The notes under the pieces were generated by a model. The model ran no database searches, was not told where the DNA came from, and saw only the letters and a list, made by a program, of their open reading frames with translations. From an uncultured Bacteroidota bacterium (GTDB lineage Bacteria; Bacteroidota; Bacteroidia; UKL13-3): DNA of 22,344 bases. Below are positions 8,368 to 16,280 of the stretch, piece by piece. A program made the position numbers and the translations under genes. How positions within the stretch are numbered: the stretch's first letter is position 1; each line of letters opens with the position of its first letter. The stretch spans positions 1 through 22,344 of the forward strand of contig CAIUEQ010000301.1 of NCBI GenBank assembly GCA_903898215.1, written 5' to 3'.

Positions 8368-9738
8368 ATGAATACACTGATCTATACTTCTATTCTTGGA
8401 TTACTCTGCATGGTAGTTGAAATTTTCGACTTCAGAAAAATTCTTGTACCAATGATCATTTTGGGCTTGGCAACAATTTTCTATATCAATATAGAAGACT
8501 GGAACCATGTTCAGTTTTTTTATAATAATATGCTCAGGGCTGATAATTATTCTGTTGCTTTTTCAGGTTTAGCAATTGTTATTTCAGCTTTTGTTTTTGT
8601 TCTTTCTTCCGATTTTTATAAAGACGATTCGAAACATATCAGTGATTATTTGGCCATTCTTGTATTCGTGCTTTGCGGTGCGTTAATTATGTTCTCATTT
8701 TGGAACATGGCAATGTTGTTTTTAGGAATAGAGATACTTTCAATATCCCTTTATATCATGGCTGGAAGTAAACGTTTTGATGTGAGATCTAACGAGGCAG
8801 GATTCAAATATTTCTTGATGGGTTCATTCGCTTCAGGTTTTTTATTATTTGGAATTGCCTTGATTTATGGAGCAACCCGAAGTTTTCATTTGGCAAATAT
8901 TGCAGCATATGTTGCAGCAGGAAATATCAGTCCCATTTTTTATGTTGGAATGACAATGATGCTTGTTGCCATGTTGTTTAAAGTTGCTGCAGTGCCATTT
9001 CATTTTTGGAGTCCTGATGTGTATGAAGGCGCACCGGCTTTGGTAACAACACTGATGTCGACCTTAGTTAAAATTGCGGCATTTGGAGCTTTTTATCGCT
9101 TGTTTTATGTTTGTTTCCTTGATACTTTAGGTTCGATAAATTTAATTCTAGCCATTGTAACAGCTGCAACAATTATTCTTGGAAATTTAACAGCTCTAAG
9201 TCAAATTAATTTCAAACGACTTCTTGCATACTCTGGAATATCTCATGCCGGATATTTATTACTTGCTTTAATTAGCATGAAAGGTGGAACCGCAAATGCA
9301 ATTTTTTATTATTCTTCAGGATATGCTATTGCAACAATTGGAGCATTTGCTGTTGCCATTTTAGTTTTCAAGGCAATGAAAAATGAGAATATTGATGCAT
9401 TTAATGGTTTGGGTAAAAAGAATCCATTGCTTGCAGCTGCTTTAACAATGAGCATGCTTTCGTTGGCTGGTATTCCTCCATTTGCAGGGTTTTTAGGAAA
9501 ATATTATATTTTTTCAGAAGCAATCAAAAATGGTCAAATTGCTTTAACATTTATTGCTGTGCTAAATTCAATTATTGGGGTGTATTATTATTTTAAAGTA
9601 ATACTTGCAATGTACACCAAACCAGCAGATGAGACAGAAGTTAGCGGAAATGTTTCCTATTATGTAATCATTTCAGTTTGTTTACTATTAAGCGTATTAC
9701 TCGGAATATTTCCCGGAGTATTAATGCATTTGTTCTAA
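8368..9738 (+). CDS. nuoN: NADH-quinone oxidoreductase subunit N (antiporter-like, proximal)
   Basis: This is the proximal ion-pumping subunit, closest to NuoK. The 456 residues show E122 in FLGIEILSISLYIM and K205 in MLFKVAAVPFHFWSPDVYEGAP, the family's ion-path pair and signature loop, followed by the KRLLAYSGISHAGYLL helix. It is separated from nuoM by 44 nt, the second widest gap in the cluster, and is the last nuo gene. A hairpin begins 13 nt after the stop. Length is normal for the family. Confidence 0.96.
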   Translation: MNTLIYTSILGLLCMVVEIFDFRKILVPMIILGLATIFYINIEDWNHVQFFYNNMLRADNYSVAFSGLAIVISAFVFVLSSDFYKDDSKHISDYLAILVFVLCGALIMFSFWNMAMLFLGIEILSISLYIMAGSKRFDVRSNEAGFKYFLMGSFASGFLLFGIALIYGATRSFHLANIAAYVAAGNISPIFYVGMTMMLVAMLFKVAAVPFHFWSPDVYEGAPALVTTLMSTLVKIAAFGAFYRLFYVCFLDTLGSINLILAIVTAATIILGNLTALSQINFKRLLAYSGISHAGYLLLALISMKGGTANAIFYYSSGYAIATIGAFAVAILVFKAMKNENIDAFNGLGKKNPLLAAALTMSMLSLAGIPPFAGFLGKYYIFSEAIKNGQIALTFIAVLNSIIGVYYYFKVILAMYTKPADETEVSGNVSYYVIISVCLLLSVLLGIFPGVLMHLF

Positions 9739-9750
9739 TGTTAACTTTTG

Positions 9751-9774
9751 GAGTGTAATAATTTATTTACACTT
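9751..9774 (+). terminator. hairpin after nuoN, possible terminator
   Basis: AGTGTAA (9752-9758) pairs with TTACACT (9767-9773) around an 8-nt loop; G9751-T9774 can add a wobble pair. It starts 13 nt after the nuoN stop. The following T-run is only three bases, so a purely intrinsic terminator is not certain. Confidence 0.45.
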
Positions 9775-9799
9775 TATCTATATTAACAATTCGTTAAAT

Positions 9800-9807
9800 T
9801 ACGTTTG
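9800..9807 (+). promoter_or_regulatory. candidate -7 box upstream of exbB
   Basis: TACGTTTG matches the Bacteroidota -7 consensus TAnnTTTG exactly and lies in the 163-nt gap between nuoN and exbB, giving a leader of about 90 nt. No TTTG was found at the expected -33 spacing, so this is half a promoter at best. A perfect 7-bp inverted repeat (ATGATAA-TTT-TTATCAT, 9821-9837) follows closely and could be an operator or a leader hairpin. Confidence 0.35.
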
Positions 9808-9901
9808 ATTTCATACTTTAATGATAATTTTTATCATCATAATTATAAATTAATCAATTTTATTTCTTTTTTTTGCGCATCAATAAAAAAACTTAAAAAA
9901 A

Positions 9902-10729
9902 ATGGACAACGTTCAAACACAAAAACAAGAAAGCAAATTTAAAAGCATGTTTGCTTCATTCGCTATCCCTGTATTGATAGCAGTAGGTATTTGCATTTAC
10001 ATATTTGTTTTGGGAAACAATTCAAATTTTGAAGGTGGTGATTCTAAAAATCATCCAGTTCCTGATGGCGTAGGTCACGTTCTTGGCTTGATATACAAAG
10101 GAGGAATGATTGTTCCAATATTACTTTCATTGGTGTTAATGAGCATTACTTTCTCAATCGAAAGATTTTTAACAATTGCTCAAGCATCAGGAAAAGTTTC
10201 AGCCGAAATTTTTGTTAGAAAAGTTCAGTCACAGTTAAGAAGCAATAATGTAGATGCAGCAATTAAAGAATGCGATATCCAAAAAGGTTCAGTTGCTAAC
10301 GTTGTAAAGTCTTCATTAATTAAATATAAAGAACTTGAAGGTAAATCTGATATGGATGTTGATCATAAAGTGATTGCAATCCAAAAAGAAATTGAAGAAT
10401 CAGTTTCATTGGAATTACCCATGTTGGAAAAAAATCTTGTAATCATTGCTACAATGGCATCGGTATCAACACTCGTAGCTTTGTTAGGAACAGTACTTGG
10501 TATGATCAAGGCGTTTTCGGCTCTTGCATCTGCAGGTTCTCCCGATTCTGTTGCATTGGCAAATGGTATTTCTGAAGCCCTTATTAATACTGCATTAGGT
10601 ATCGGTAATTCGGCAATTGCAATTATCATGTACAATGTGTTTACAACAAAAATCGATAAGATCACTTATACAATTGATGAAGCAGGTTTTAGTATCGTTC
10701 AGCAATTTGCAGCAGCACATAAAAAATAA
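9902..10729 (+). CDS. exbB: ExbB/TolQ/MotA-family proton channel protein
   Basis: This inner-membrane subunit of the TonB motor, with ExbD, converts the ion gradient into movement of TonB. The 275 residues have a hydrophobic helix near 18-37, a second at 68-86 (MIVPILLSLVLMSITFSIERFL), a cytoplasmic domain, and the paired helices at about 180-202 (ATMASVSTLVALLGTVLGMIK) and 226-247 (EALINTALGIGNSAIAIIMY), which form the MotA/TolQ/ExbB core. The extra N-terminal helix compared with minimal ExbB proteins is common in Bacteroidota. It is the first gene of the operon after a 163-nt gap, followed 67 nt later by exbD. Assignment to TonB rather than Tol or motility work rests on the neighbouring tonB. 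Confidence 0.93.
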   Translation: MDNVQTQKQESKFKSMFASFAIPVLIAVGICIYIFVLGNNSNFEGGDSKNHPVPDGVGHVLGLIYKGGMIVPILLSLVLMSITFSIERFLTIAQASGKVSAEIFVRKVQSQLRSNNVDAAIKECDIQKGSVANVVKSSLIKYKELEGKSDMDVDHKVIAIQKEIEESVSLELPMLEKNLVIIATMASVSTLVALLGTVLGMIKAFSALASAGSPDSVALANGISEALINTALGIGNSAIAIIMYNVFTTKIDKITYTIDEAGFSIVQQFAAAHKK

Positions 10730-10796
10730 TTGATTGAATAAAAATTTAGAATATCAATTTTCAAATTTTTAAATCTTCAATCTTAAATTATAGATT

Positions 10797-11396
10797 ATGC
10801 CAAAAGTAAAAGTACCTCGTAAAAGCACATCAGTAGATATGACAGCGATGACAGACGTTGCGTTTTTGCTGTTAACCTTTTTTATGCTTGCTACGAAGTT
10901 TAAACCCGATGAGCCAGTTATTGTTGACACTCCATCATCTATATCCGAAACAAAACTTCCAGATGTAGATATGATGATGATTTCAATTGACAAAGAAAAT
11001 AGAGTTTTTTTTGGAATTGACGGTCAGCAAAAACGTGATTCATTATTGGATATGATTTCGGCAAAATATAAAGTTGCCTTTACCGAAAGTGAGAAAAAAG
11101 AATTTTCATTAATCTCAGCATTTGGAGTTCCTGTTGCACAGTTAAAACAATTTTTAAGCCTTCCTTCAGCCGAACGTTCAAAAATAAAACAACCTGGCAT
11201 TCCTTCCGATTCATTAAATAATGAATTAGGTGATTGGATATGGTTTTCGAGACTTGTAAATAAAAACATTCGTGTTGCCGTTAAAGGTGATCAGTCAACT
11301 AGTTTTCCTGTAGTAAAACAAGTGATGAATACTTTGCAGGATAAAAAAATGAATAAATTTAATTTCATCACAACGCTTGAGCGTGGTGCTGAATAA
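10797..11396 (+). CDS. exbD: ExbD/TolR family protein, first copy
   Basis: This is the peptidoglycan-side partner of ExbB in the TonB motor. The 199 residues have a short cytoplasmic N-terminus, one membrane helix starting with the conserved aspartate D20 in MTDVAFLLLTFFML (the proton-path residue of the family), and a periplasmic domain. The periplasmic part is longer than in E. coli ExbD (about 140 residues in total) and contains an insertion of roughly residues 75-140 before the final beta-rich segment NIRVAVKGDQSTSFPVV. It lies 67 nt after exbB and 28 nt before a second exbD. Confidence 0.92.
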   Translation: MPKVKVPRKSTSVDMTAMTDVAFLLLTFFMLATKFKPDEPVIVDTPSSISETKLPDVDMMMISIDKENRVFFGIDGQQKRDSLLDMISAKYKVAFTESEKKEFSLISAFGVPVAQLKQFLSLPSAERSKIKQPGIPSDSLNNELGDWIWFSRLVNKNIRVAVKGDQSTSFPVVKQVMNTLQDKKMNKFNFITTLERGAE

Positions 11397-11424
11397 TATT
11401 ATTTAACATTAATAATATAAAAAA

Positions 11425-12057
11425 ATGGCAGAAATAGAAGGCGGTGGCGGTGGTAAACATAAAGGCGGTAAAAAGAGAGGAAAAAAACTTTCAACCCGGG
11501 TAGATTTTACCCCTATGGTTGATTTGGGTTTTCTTCTGATTACTTTTTTTATGCTAACTACTAGCATGAATAAACCTCAGGTGATGGATATCAATATGCC
11601 GATAAAAGATAAAACCATCGAAAATCAGCCTGTTCCAGCTTCACAATCAATTACAGTAATTCTCACCAAAGATGATAAAGTGGTATATTATTTTATTAAT
11701 CAGGAAGGGGAACCAGAACCACCAATTATCACAGATTTCGATTCAAGAAAAGGAATTAGAAATACGTTGATTACCGAGAACGCAAAACGAAATAAATATC
11801 TTGATTCTATTCCCGTTTATAAAAAGCAAATGACGGATGGTATCATTGATAAACCAACTTATAAAGCACATTTATCTGCAATTAAAAATTACGAAAAAGG
11901 ATTAATCGTAGTTATTAAAGCAACAGACGAATCGAGATATAAAAACCTCATTGACATTTTAGACGAAATGTTGATTTGTAATATCGGACGCTATGCCATC
12001 GTTGATGTTAGTGATAAAGAAAAAGAAATGGTAAAAAACGCCCAACCAACTAATTAA
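11425..12057 (+). CDS. exbD: ExbD/TolR family protein, second copy
   Basis: This is a second ExbD-type protein, 210 residues, with a distinctive Gly/Lys-rich cytoplasmic N-terminus (about 5-21), the conserved aspartate D33 in MVDLGFLLITFFML within a single membrane helix, and a periplasmic domain with an insertion (about 95-145). The two ExbD proteins diverge beyond the helix, suggesting a heteromeric ExbD pair rather than a recent duplication. The stop is 3 nt before tonB. Tandem exbD genes before tonB are a recurrent Bacteroidota arrangement. Confidence 0.92.
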   Translation: MAEIEGGGGGKHKGGKKRGKKLSTRVDFTPMVDLGFLLITFFMLTTSMNKPQVMDINMPIKDKTIENQPVPASQSITVILTKDDKVVYYFINQEGEPEPPIITDFDSRKGIRNTLITENAKRNKYLDSIPVYKKQMTDGIIDKPTYKAHLSAIKNYEKGLIVVIKATDESRYKNLIDILDEMLICNIGRYAIVDVSDKEKEMVKNAQPTN

Positions 12058-12060
12058 ATT

Positions 12061-12864
12061 ATGGCTTTAGGAAAATTAAACATATTTGATAATAATTGGG
12101 TTGATCTTGTTTTTAAAGGTCGAAATCATGAATATGGTGCTTATGTGCTCCGTAAAAAAAGTGATGAGTATACTGTAAAGGGTATCATCTTCGCCATCAT
12201 ATTTTTCACCTTAACTATTTCTGCACCTGTAATTTTAAATTATATTGAAGGTCTGGTTCCAAAACAAATTAAAGATACAAAAGAGGTAGAAGTAACTTTG
12301 AAAGAACCACCTCCGGTTGATAAAGACCAACCACCACCACCACCACCACCTGAGCCACCACCACTTAAATCAACTATTAAATTCCCTCCTCCAGAAATTA
12401 AACCTGACGAACAAGTTAAGGATGAACCTTTGGCTGCACAGGATGATATGAAAGATAAAGAAGCAGGGAAAGAAACTGTACAAGGAGATCCAAACGGAGT
12501 TCCTGATTTAGGAGAAGGAGATGCCACAACAGGTGATGCTGTGCCCGATATTGTTACGTTTGCTGAACAGATGCCTGAATTTGAAGGTGGAGATGATGCA
12601 CGTATTTCCTTTTTACAAAAAAATATTAATTACCCACCGTTAGCTCGTGAAAATAGTATCGAAGCAAGAGTACAGATTCAGTTTGTTGTTGGACTTGATG
12701 GAAAAATTTCGGAAGTAACACCTTTAACACATAAAGGATGGGGACTTGAAGAAGAAGCCGTTCGTGTTGTTAAAATGATGCCACCGTGGAAGCCTGGAAA
12801 ACAAAATGGTAAAACTGTTCCTGTAAGATTTTCTATTCCTATAGTTTTTAAGCTTGCAAACTAA
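12061..12864 (+). CDS. tonB: TonB family energy transducer
   Basis: This periplasm-spanning protein transmits ExbB/ExbD motion to outer-membrane TonB-dependent transporters. The 267 residues have an N-terminal cytoplasmic stretch (about 1-40), one membrane helix at about 41-60, a proline-rich linker with Lys/Glu (83-125), and a C-terminal TonB domain (about 170-267). The latter contains the INYPPLAREN motif, VQIQFVVGLDGKI and the closing PPWKPGKQNGKTVPVRFSIPI. The cytoplasmic region before the helix is longer than in proteobacterial TonB, as is usual for Bacteroidota. The linker contains six consecutive CCA codons. The gene sits 3 nt after the second exbD. Confidence 0.94.
   Translation: MALGKLNIFDNNWVDLVFKGRNHEYGAYVLRKKSDEYTVKGIIFAIIFFTLTISAPVILNYIEGLVPKQIKDTKEVEVTLKEPPPVDKDQPPPPPPPEPPPLKSTIKFPPPEIKPDEQVKDEPLAAQDDMKDKEAGKETVQGDPNGVPDLGEGDATTGDAVPDIVTFAEQMPEFEGGDDARISFLQKNINYPPLARENSIEARVQIQFVVGLDGKISEVTPLTHKGWGLEEEAVRVVKMMPPWKPGKQNGKTVPVRFSIPIVFKLAN
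12331..12348 (+). repeat. CCA trinucleotide repeat in the tonB linker
   Basis: Six consecutive CCA codons (proline) followed by CCT, in the proline-rich periplasmic linker of TonB. In-frame expansion or contraction would only change linker length. Confidence 0.85.
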
Positions 12865-12873
12865 TTAATTGAA

Positions 12874-13092
12874 GTGTCGTTGGACAGAGAAGAAATATAC
12901 GAGCAACGAAACGAAAAATTAGCTAAATTCATGAAATACTTCGGTGTGGTCATGGCTGTTTTTTATGTGATGCTTGGACTTTTATTTCTTTATTTCCCCA
13001 TTATTGAAGGCATCACAAAAACCATAAAATATTTTCTCAGTACAATGCTTATTGTTTACGGAGCTTTCAGGTTTTACAGAGCAATAAAATAA
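12874..13092 (+). CDS. small two-helix membrane protein in the ton operon
   Basis: I do not recognise a named family. The 72 residues start with a charged segment (SLDREEIYEQRNEKLAKFMKY), followed by two hydrophobic helices (about 23-44 and 53-67) separated by a short polar turn, and a basic end (FRFYRAIK). The start is GTG 12874, with TTG 12880 as an alternative; no ATG exists before the first helix. It lies 9 nt after tonB and 7 nt before the PstS-like gene, so it is certainly co-transcribed with them. An accessory role in the TonB motor is possible from context only. Confidence 0.75.
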   Translation: MSLDREEIYEQRNEKLAKFMKYFGVVMAVFYVMLGLLFLYFPIIEGITKTIKYFLSTMLIVYGAFRFYRAIK

Positions 13093-13099
13093 TTTTTGT

Positions 13100-14035
13100 A
13101 TGAAAAATAAATTGATGTTTTATGTTTTTGCGTTTTTGATTTTCATATCATGCGAAACAAAAAACAAAAATACCGATACACCAACAACCGGACATGTATG
13201 GATAGCCGCTGATGAGAGTTTAAGGCCACTTATCGAAGTTGAAGAAAGAGTTTTTGAATCCATTTATCCTGAAGCACATTTAGATTTTATTTATGCAAGT
13301 GAACAAGATGTGGTGAAACTAATGTTATCTGATTCAGTTAAATTATGCATTCTCACTCGTCACTTATCTGATAAAGAGAAATCTCATTTCGATGAAATAA
13401 AAATTACTCCACGATACTCTCCATTTGCAAAAGATGCGATTGCATTTATTCTGAATAACAAAACAACTGATACTACTTTTACTTTGTTACAACTTTCAAA
13501 GATTTTAGATGGTACCTATTCTTCTTGGCAAGAGATCAATCCAAAGGCTGAAGATAAGGATGTGCAAATAGTTTTTGATAATGCTGGTTCAGGCGCTGTA
13601 AGGTATTTAAAAGATTCGTTGCTTAACGGTAAAGAACTTGGAAAACAATGTTATGCAGTTGCTAATAACCCAGCAGTAATCGCACGTGTAGAAAACGACC
13701 CGCATAGTATTGGAATAATTGGAATGGCGTGGATAAGCGATGTTGATGATTCTATTTCACACGCTTTTTTAAAAAGAATAAAAGTGGCTAATTTGGTTCC
13801 GAAAGATTTGATGAATGCTCAATCAGAAACAATGAAACCTTATCAAGCATACGTTGCCTTGAAACAATATCCTTTTTGGCGTAATATTGAAATGGTAAAT
13901 TGTAGTGGGAAAACTGGTTTGGGAACCGGATTTGCAGCATTTATTGCAAGCGATAACGGACAAAGAATAGTTTTGAAAGCTGGTATGGTTCCTGCAACTA
14001 CACCGGTAAGGATAATAAATTTGAATTCGAAATAA
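13100..14035 (+). CDS. PstS-like substrate-binding lipoprotein
   Basis: This 311-residue protein has a lipoprotein signal: a hydrophobic stretch (4-16) ending in the lipobox FISC with C18. The remainder fits the periplasmic phosphate-binding (PstS) superfamily, including the VWIAADESLRPLIEVEERVFE opening strand and helix, and the DNAGSGAVRYL segment (160-170) at the place where PstS proteins coordinate the ligand. No pstC, pstA or pstB is nearby; instead the gene follows tonB and a small membrane protein and ends 1 nt before the TPR gene. It may therefore serve the TonB system, as a sensor or a periplasmic handover protein, rather than an ABC importer. Ligand identity is not established by the sequence. 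Confidence 0.82.
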   Translation: MKNKLMFYVFAFLIFISCETKNKNTDTPTTGHVWIAADESLRPLIEVEERVFESIYPEAHLDFIYASEQDVVKLMLSDSVKLCILTRHLSDKEKSHFDEIKITPRYSPFAKDAIAFILNNKTTDTTFTLLQLSKILDGTYSSWQEINPKAEDKDVQIVFDNAGSGAVRYLKDSLLNGKELGKQCYAVANNPAVIARVENDPHSIGIIGMAWISDVDDSISHAFLKRIKVANLVPKDLMNAQSETMKPYQAYVALKQYPFWRNIEMVNCSGKTGLGTGFAAFIASDNGQRIVLKAGMVPATTPVRIINLNSK

Positions 14036-14036
14036 C

Positions 14037-15650
14037 ATGAAAAAGATTTTTTTAATTTTTGCATTTTTAATCACAGGATTATTTTCAATAACTGCTCAAA
14101 CTCTTGAAGAAGGATTAAGGGCATTGGATTTTGAGCGTTATGAATACGCAAGAAATGTATTTAATAAATTAACTATTCAGGAGCCTTCAAATGGTGATAA
14201 TTTTTATTACCTCGGACAAGCATATTTTAATTTGCTACAAACAGATTCGGCATTGATGGCTTATAATAAAGGTATTGCTGCCGATACTAAAAACCCCAAA
14301 AACTTTATAGGTATTGGAGAATTAAACCTTAACGAGAATAAAGCTGCAGATGCTAAAATGCAATTTGAAAAAGCCCTTGCTCTTGATAAAGGAAAAGATG
14401 TAAGTAAGTCAAGAAGTATCACAACTTTACGAATGATTGCTGATGCGATGATCTCTACAGAAACAAAACTAACTGATGATGCGCTTAATTATATTTCACA
14501 AGCTTTAGAATTGGATAAGAAAAATTACAATTCGTTGATTACTGCAGGTGATGTTTATTTGGAAATGAACAATGGGGGAGAGTCGGCAAATAATTATGAA
14601 CGTGCCATAAAAATCGATACAAACAATGCGAAGGCATATTCTAAAGTTTCAAATATTTGGTTAAGAGTTAGAAATGGTGAAGCAGCTTTGGATGCATTAA
14701 ATAAGGCTTTGGCAAAAGATTCAAATTATGCTCCTGCACTTAAAAATATGGCTGAATTGTATTTTATGTCTAAAAAATACGAGAAGGCAAAATATTATTA
14801 TTCAAAATATTTAATGAATTCTGAAGAAAGTACTGCAAACAAAATTCGCTTTGCACAAATACTTTTTAAGACCAAAGAATTTGAAGAAGCATTATTAAAA
14901 ATTGAAGACATTCAACGTACTGATAAAAACAATGTTTACCTATACCGAATGGCCGGATATTCATATTATGAAGTTGCAGAGTCAAAAAAGGATACTTCAA
15001 AATATCGTATGGGAGTAGCATCAATGGAAGTGTTTTTTGTAAAAATTGAACCCGCAAAAATTCTTCCAAGCGATTACGAATATTATGGAAAACTATTATC
15101 AAAGATTCCCGGACGTGAAAATGATGCTTTCAATAATTTGAGTAAAACACTGAGTTTAGATTCTTCTAAAATTGAAATTTATTTAGAGTTGGCTAAGGTG
15201 AATAACAAACTTAAAAAGTATGATGATGCAGCCACAAATATTTTAACTTATATCAGTAAGAAATTAAATCCCGGAGTGATTAATTATGCATTACTTGGAC
15301 AAGCATATACTTTCGGGAAACAATGGGGAAAGGCAGATACAGCATATTTGAAAGTTATTGAACTAAAACCTGATTATGCCCCGGCTTATTATTATAGAGC
15401 TGTTTCAAACAGTTATCTTGATCCCGATGCTAAAAGTACTATTGCAAAAGAATTGTATGAAAAATATGTTTCACTTGCTGAGCCTACTCCTGAAAAATAT
15501 AAAAACAATTTGATTACTGCTTACGATTATCTTGCACGTATTGCAATTAAAAATGATGATAAGGTTAAAGCTAAAGAGTATTTAAATAAAATTCTTGCTC
15601 TTGATCCTGAGAATAAAACTGCAAAGGATTATTTGAAACTAATAAAATAA
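14037..15650 (+). CDS. secreted tetratricopeptide-repeat protein
   Basis: The 537 residues begin with a Sec signal peptide (MKKIFLIFAFLITGLFSITA, likely cleaved before Q21). The rest is built from TPR-type helical pairs, recognisable by repeated patterns such as NFYYLGQAYFNLLQTDSALMAYNK, AKAYSKVSNIWLRVRNGEAALDAL, YAPALKNMAELYFMSKKYEKAKYYY and a final KVKAKEYLNKILALDPENKTAKDY. It is predicted to be periplasmic and to act as a protein-protein scaffold. It is the last gene of the exbB-tonB operon, 1 nt after the PstS-like gene, and ends upstream of a palindromic repeat. The partner is unknown. Confidence 0.88.
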   Translation: MKKIFLIFAFLITGLFSITAQTLEEGLRALDFERYEYARNVFNKLTIQEPSNGDNFYYLGQAYFNLLQTDSALMAYNKGIAADTKNPKNFIGIGELNLNENKAADAKMQFEKALALDKGKDVSKSRSITTLRMIADAMISTETKLTDDALNYISQALELDKKNYNSLITAGDVYLEMNNGGESANNYERAIKIDTNNAKAYSKVSNIWLRVRNGEAALDALNKALAKDSNYAPALKNMAELYFMSKKYEKAKYYYSKYLMNSEESTANKIRFAQILFKTKEFEEALLKIEDIQRTDKNNVYLYRMAGYSYYEVAESKKDTSKYRMGVASMEVFFVKIEPAKILPSDYEYYGKLLSKIPGRENDAFNNLSKTLSLDSSKIEIYLELAKVNNKLKKYDDAATNILTYISKKLNPGVINYALLGQAYTFGKQWGKADTAYLKVIELKPDYAPAYYYRAVSNSYLDPDAKSTIAKELYEKYVSLAEPTPEKYKNNLITAYDYLARIAIKNDDKVKAKEYLNKILALDPENKTAKDYLKLIK

Positions 15651-15734
15651 GTAAATACTGTCGAGTAATTATTTTTTTGAATATTGCTTTTAAGCCCCAT
15701 TTATAGGGTGTTTGTTTCGGGTTAATAGTATATA

Positions 15735-15790
15735 ATTGAGCCACAGATTACACAGATTATTTAATAAATTTGTGTAATCTGTGGCTCAAT
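15735..15790. repeat. dispersed palindromic repeat, copy 2 (perfect)
   Basis: The arms ATTGAGCCACAGATTACACA (15735-15754) and its exact reverse complement (15771-15790) form a perfect 20-bp stem, extendable by one G-T and three Watson-Crick pairs to 24 bp, around a small AT loop. The core is the same as copy 1 at 113-163. It lies in the 219-nt gap between convergent genes (TPR protein and Hpt protein) and may terminate transcription from both sides. The rest of this gap shows no convincing gene. Confidence 0.93.
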
Positions 15791-15869
15791 CTTTCTTATC
15801 AAGAACTCATCACTCAAATTTATAGTTATTGATAATTTTGGGTTGGGGTAGTTAAAAGAATTATTATAA

Positions 15870-16220
15870 TTATTTTTTAAGCGATAGGATAACCTTATTT
15901 ATTTCATTTTTTATTTCATCCATTTTTATTTTAATAAGGGCAATCAAATGATCAATATCGTCTAAATTGATTTTGTTTTTTGCATTTTTCTCGAGCTCAA
16001 TAATTAGGTCGTAAGTTTCTGTTTGTCCAATCATTTGTAGAGGAGCTTTTATCTTATGAGCTACTACACTTAGCTTTTCCCAGTTTTTGTTTGCTGCAAA
16101 TTTTTCAATATTAATTATTTCAGGAATGGTTGATTTGTTAAACATTTCTAACATTTCTTTGATAAAAATTTTATCACCGCCAGCAATACTTTCTAAATAA
16201 CTTAAATCAATTTTTACCAT
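15870..16220 (-). CDS. histidine phosphotransfer (Hpt) domain protein
   Basis: This is a stand-alone Hpt protein of 116 residues, an intermediate in multistep phosphorelays that passes phosphate between receiver domains. The motif VVAHKIKAPLQMIG carries the presumed phospho-accepting histidine, H55 counted from the ATG at 16220. The preceding YLESIAGGDKIFIKEMLEMF segment is typical for Bacteroidota Hpt proteins. I place the start at 16220 because the upstream in-frame ATG (16244) only adds a hydrophobic octapeptide not seen in the domain. No sensor kinase or receiver gene is adjacent, so the partners lie elsewhere. It is divergent from the NlpC/P60 gene, with a 77-nt shared upstream region. 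Confidence 0.82.
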   Translation of the reverse strand: MVKIDLSYLESIAGGDKIFIKEMLEMFNKSTIPEIINIEKFAANKNWEKLSVVAHKIKAPLQMIGQTETYDLIIELEKNAKNKINLDDIDHLIALIKIKMDEIKNEINKVILSLKK

Positions 16221-16280
16221 GGCTATAATTATATTTATGTGCAAATTAAATCAAGTAACTAAAAATCTTATATGATTTTA

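Noticed and set aside
10363..10665. Minus-strand 100-codon frame opposite exbB
   Set aside because: Antisense shadow of the conserved ExbB membrane core; no independent start signal or family pattern.
12331..12348. CRISPR or tandem-array origin for the CCA repeat
   Set aside because: It is an in-frame proline codon run without spacers; no CRISPR-like repeat-spacer structure exists anywhere in the window.
12240..12527. Minus-strand frame rich in Gly/Ser opposite tonB
   Set aside because: Its glycine-serine runs are just the antisense of the proline-rich TonB linker.
13100..14035. A phosphate ABC import operon
   Set aside because: No pstC, pstA, pstB or phoU is adjacent; the PstS-like gene is embedded in the TonB motor operon instead.
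13823..14074. Two overlapping minus-strand frames at the PstS-like/TPR junction
   Set aside because: Both are antisense to two well-supported genes in different frames and look compositionally random.
16221..16244. Upstream ATG 16244 as start of the Hpt protein
   Set aside because: It adds a hydrophobic octapeptide not expected of a cytoplasmic Hpt domain; ATG 16220 directly precedes the conserved region.
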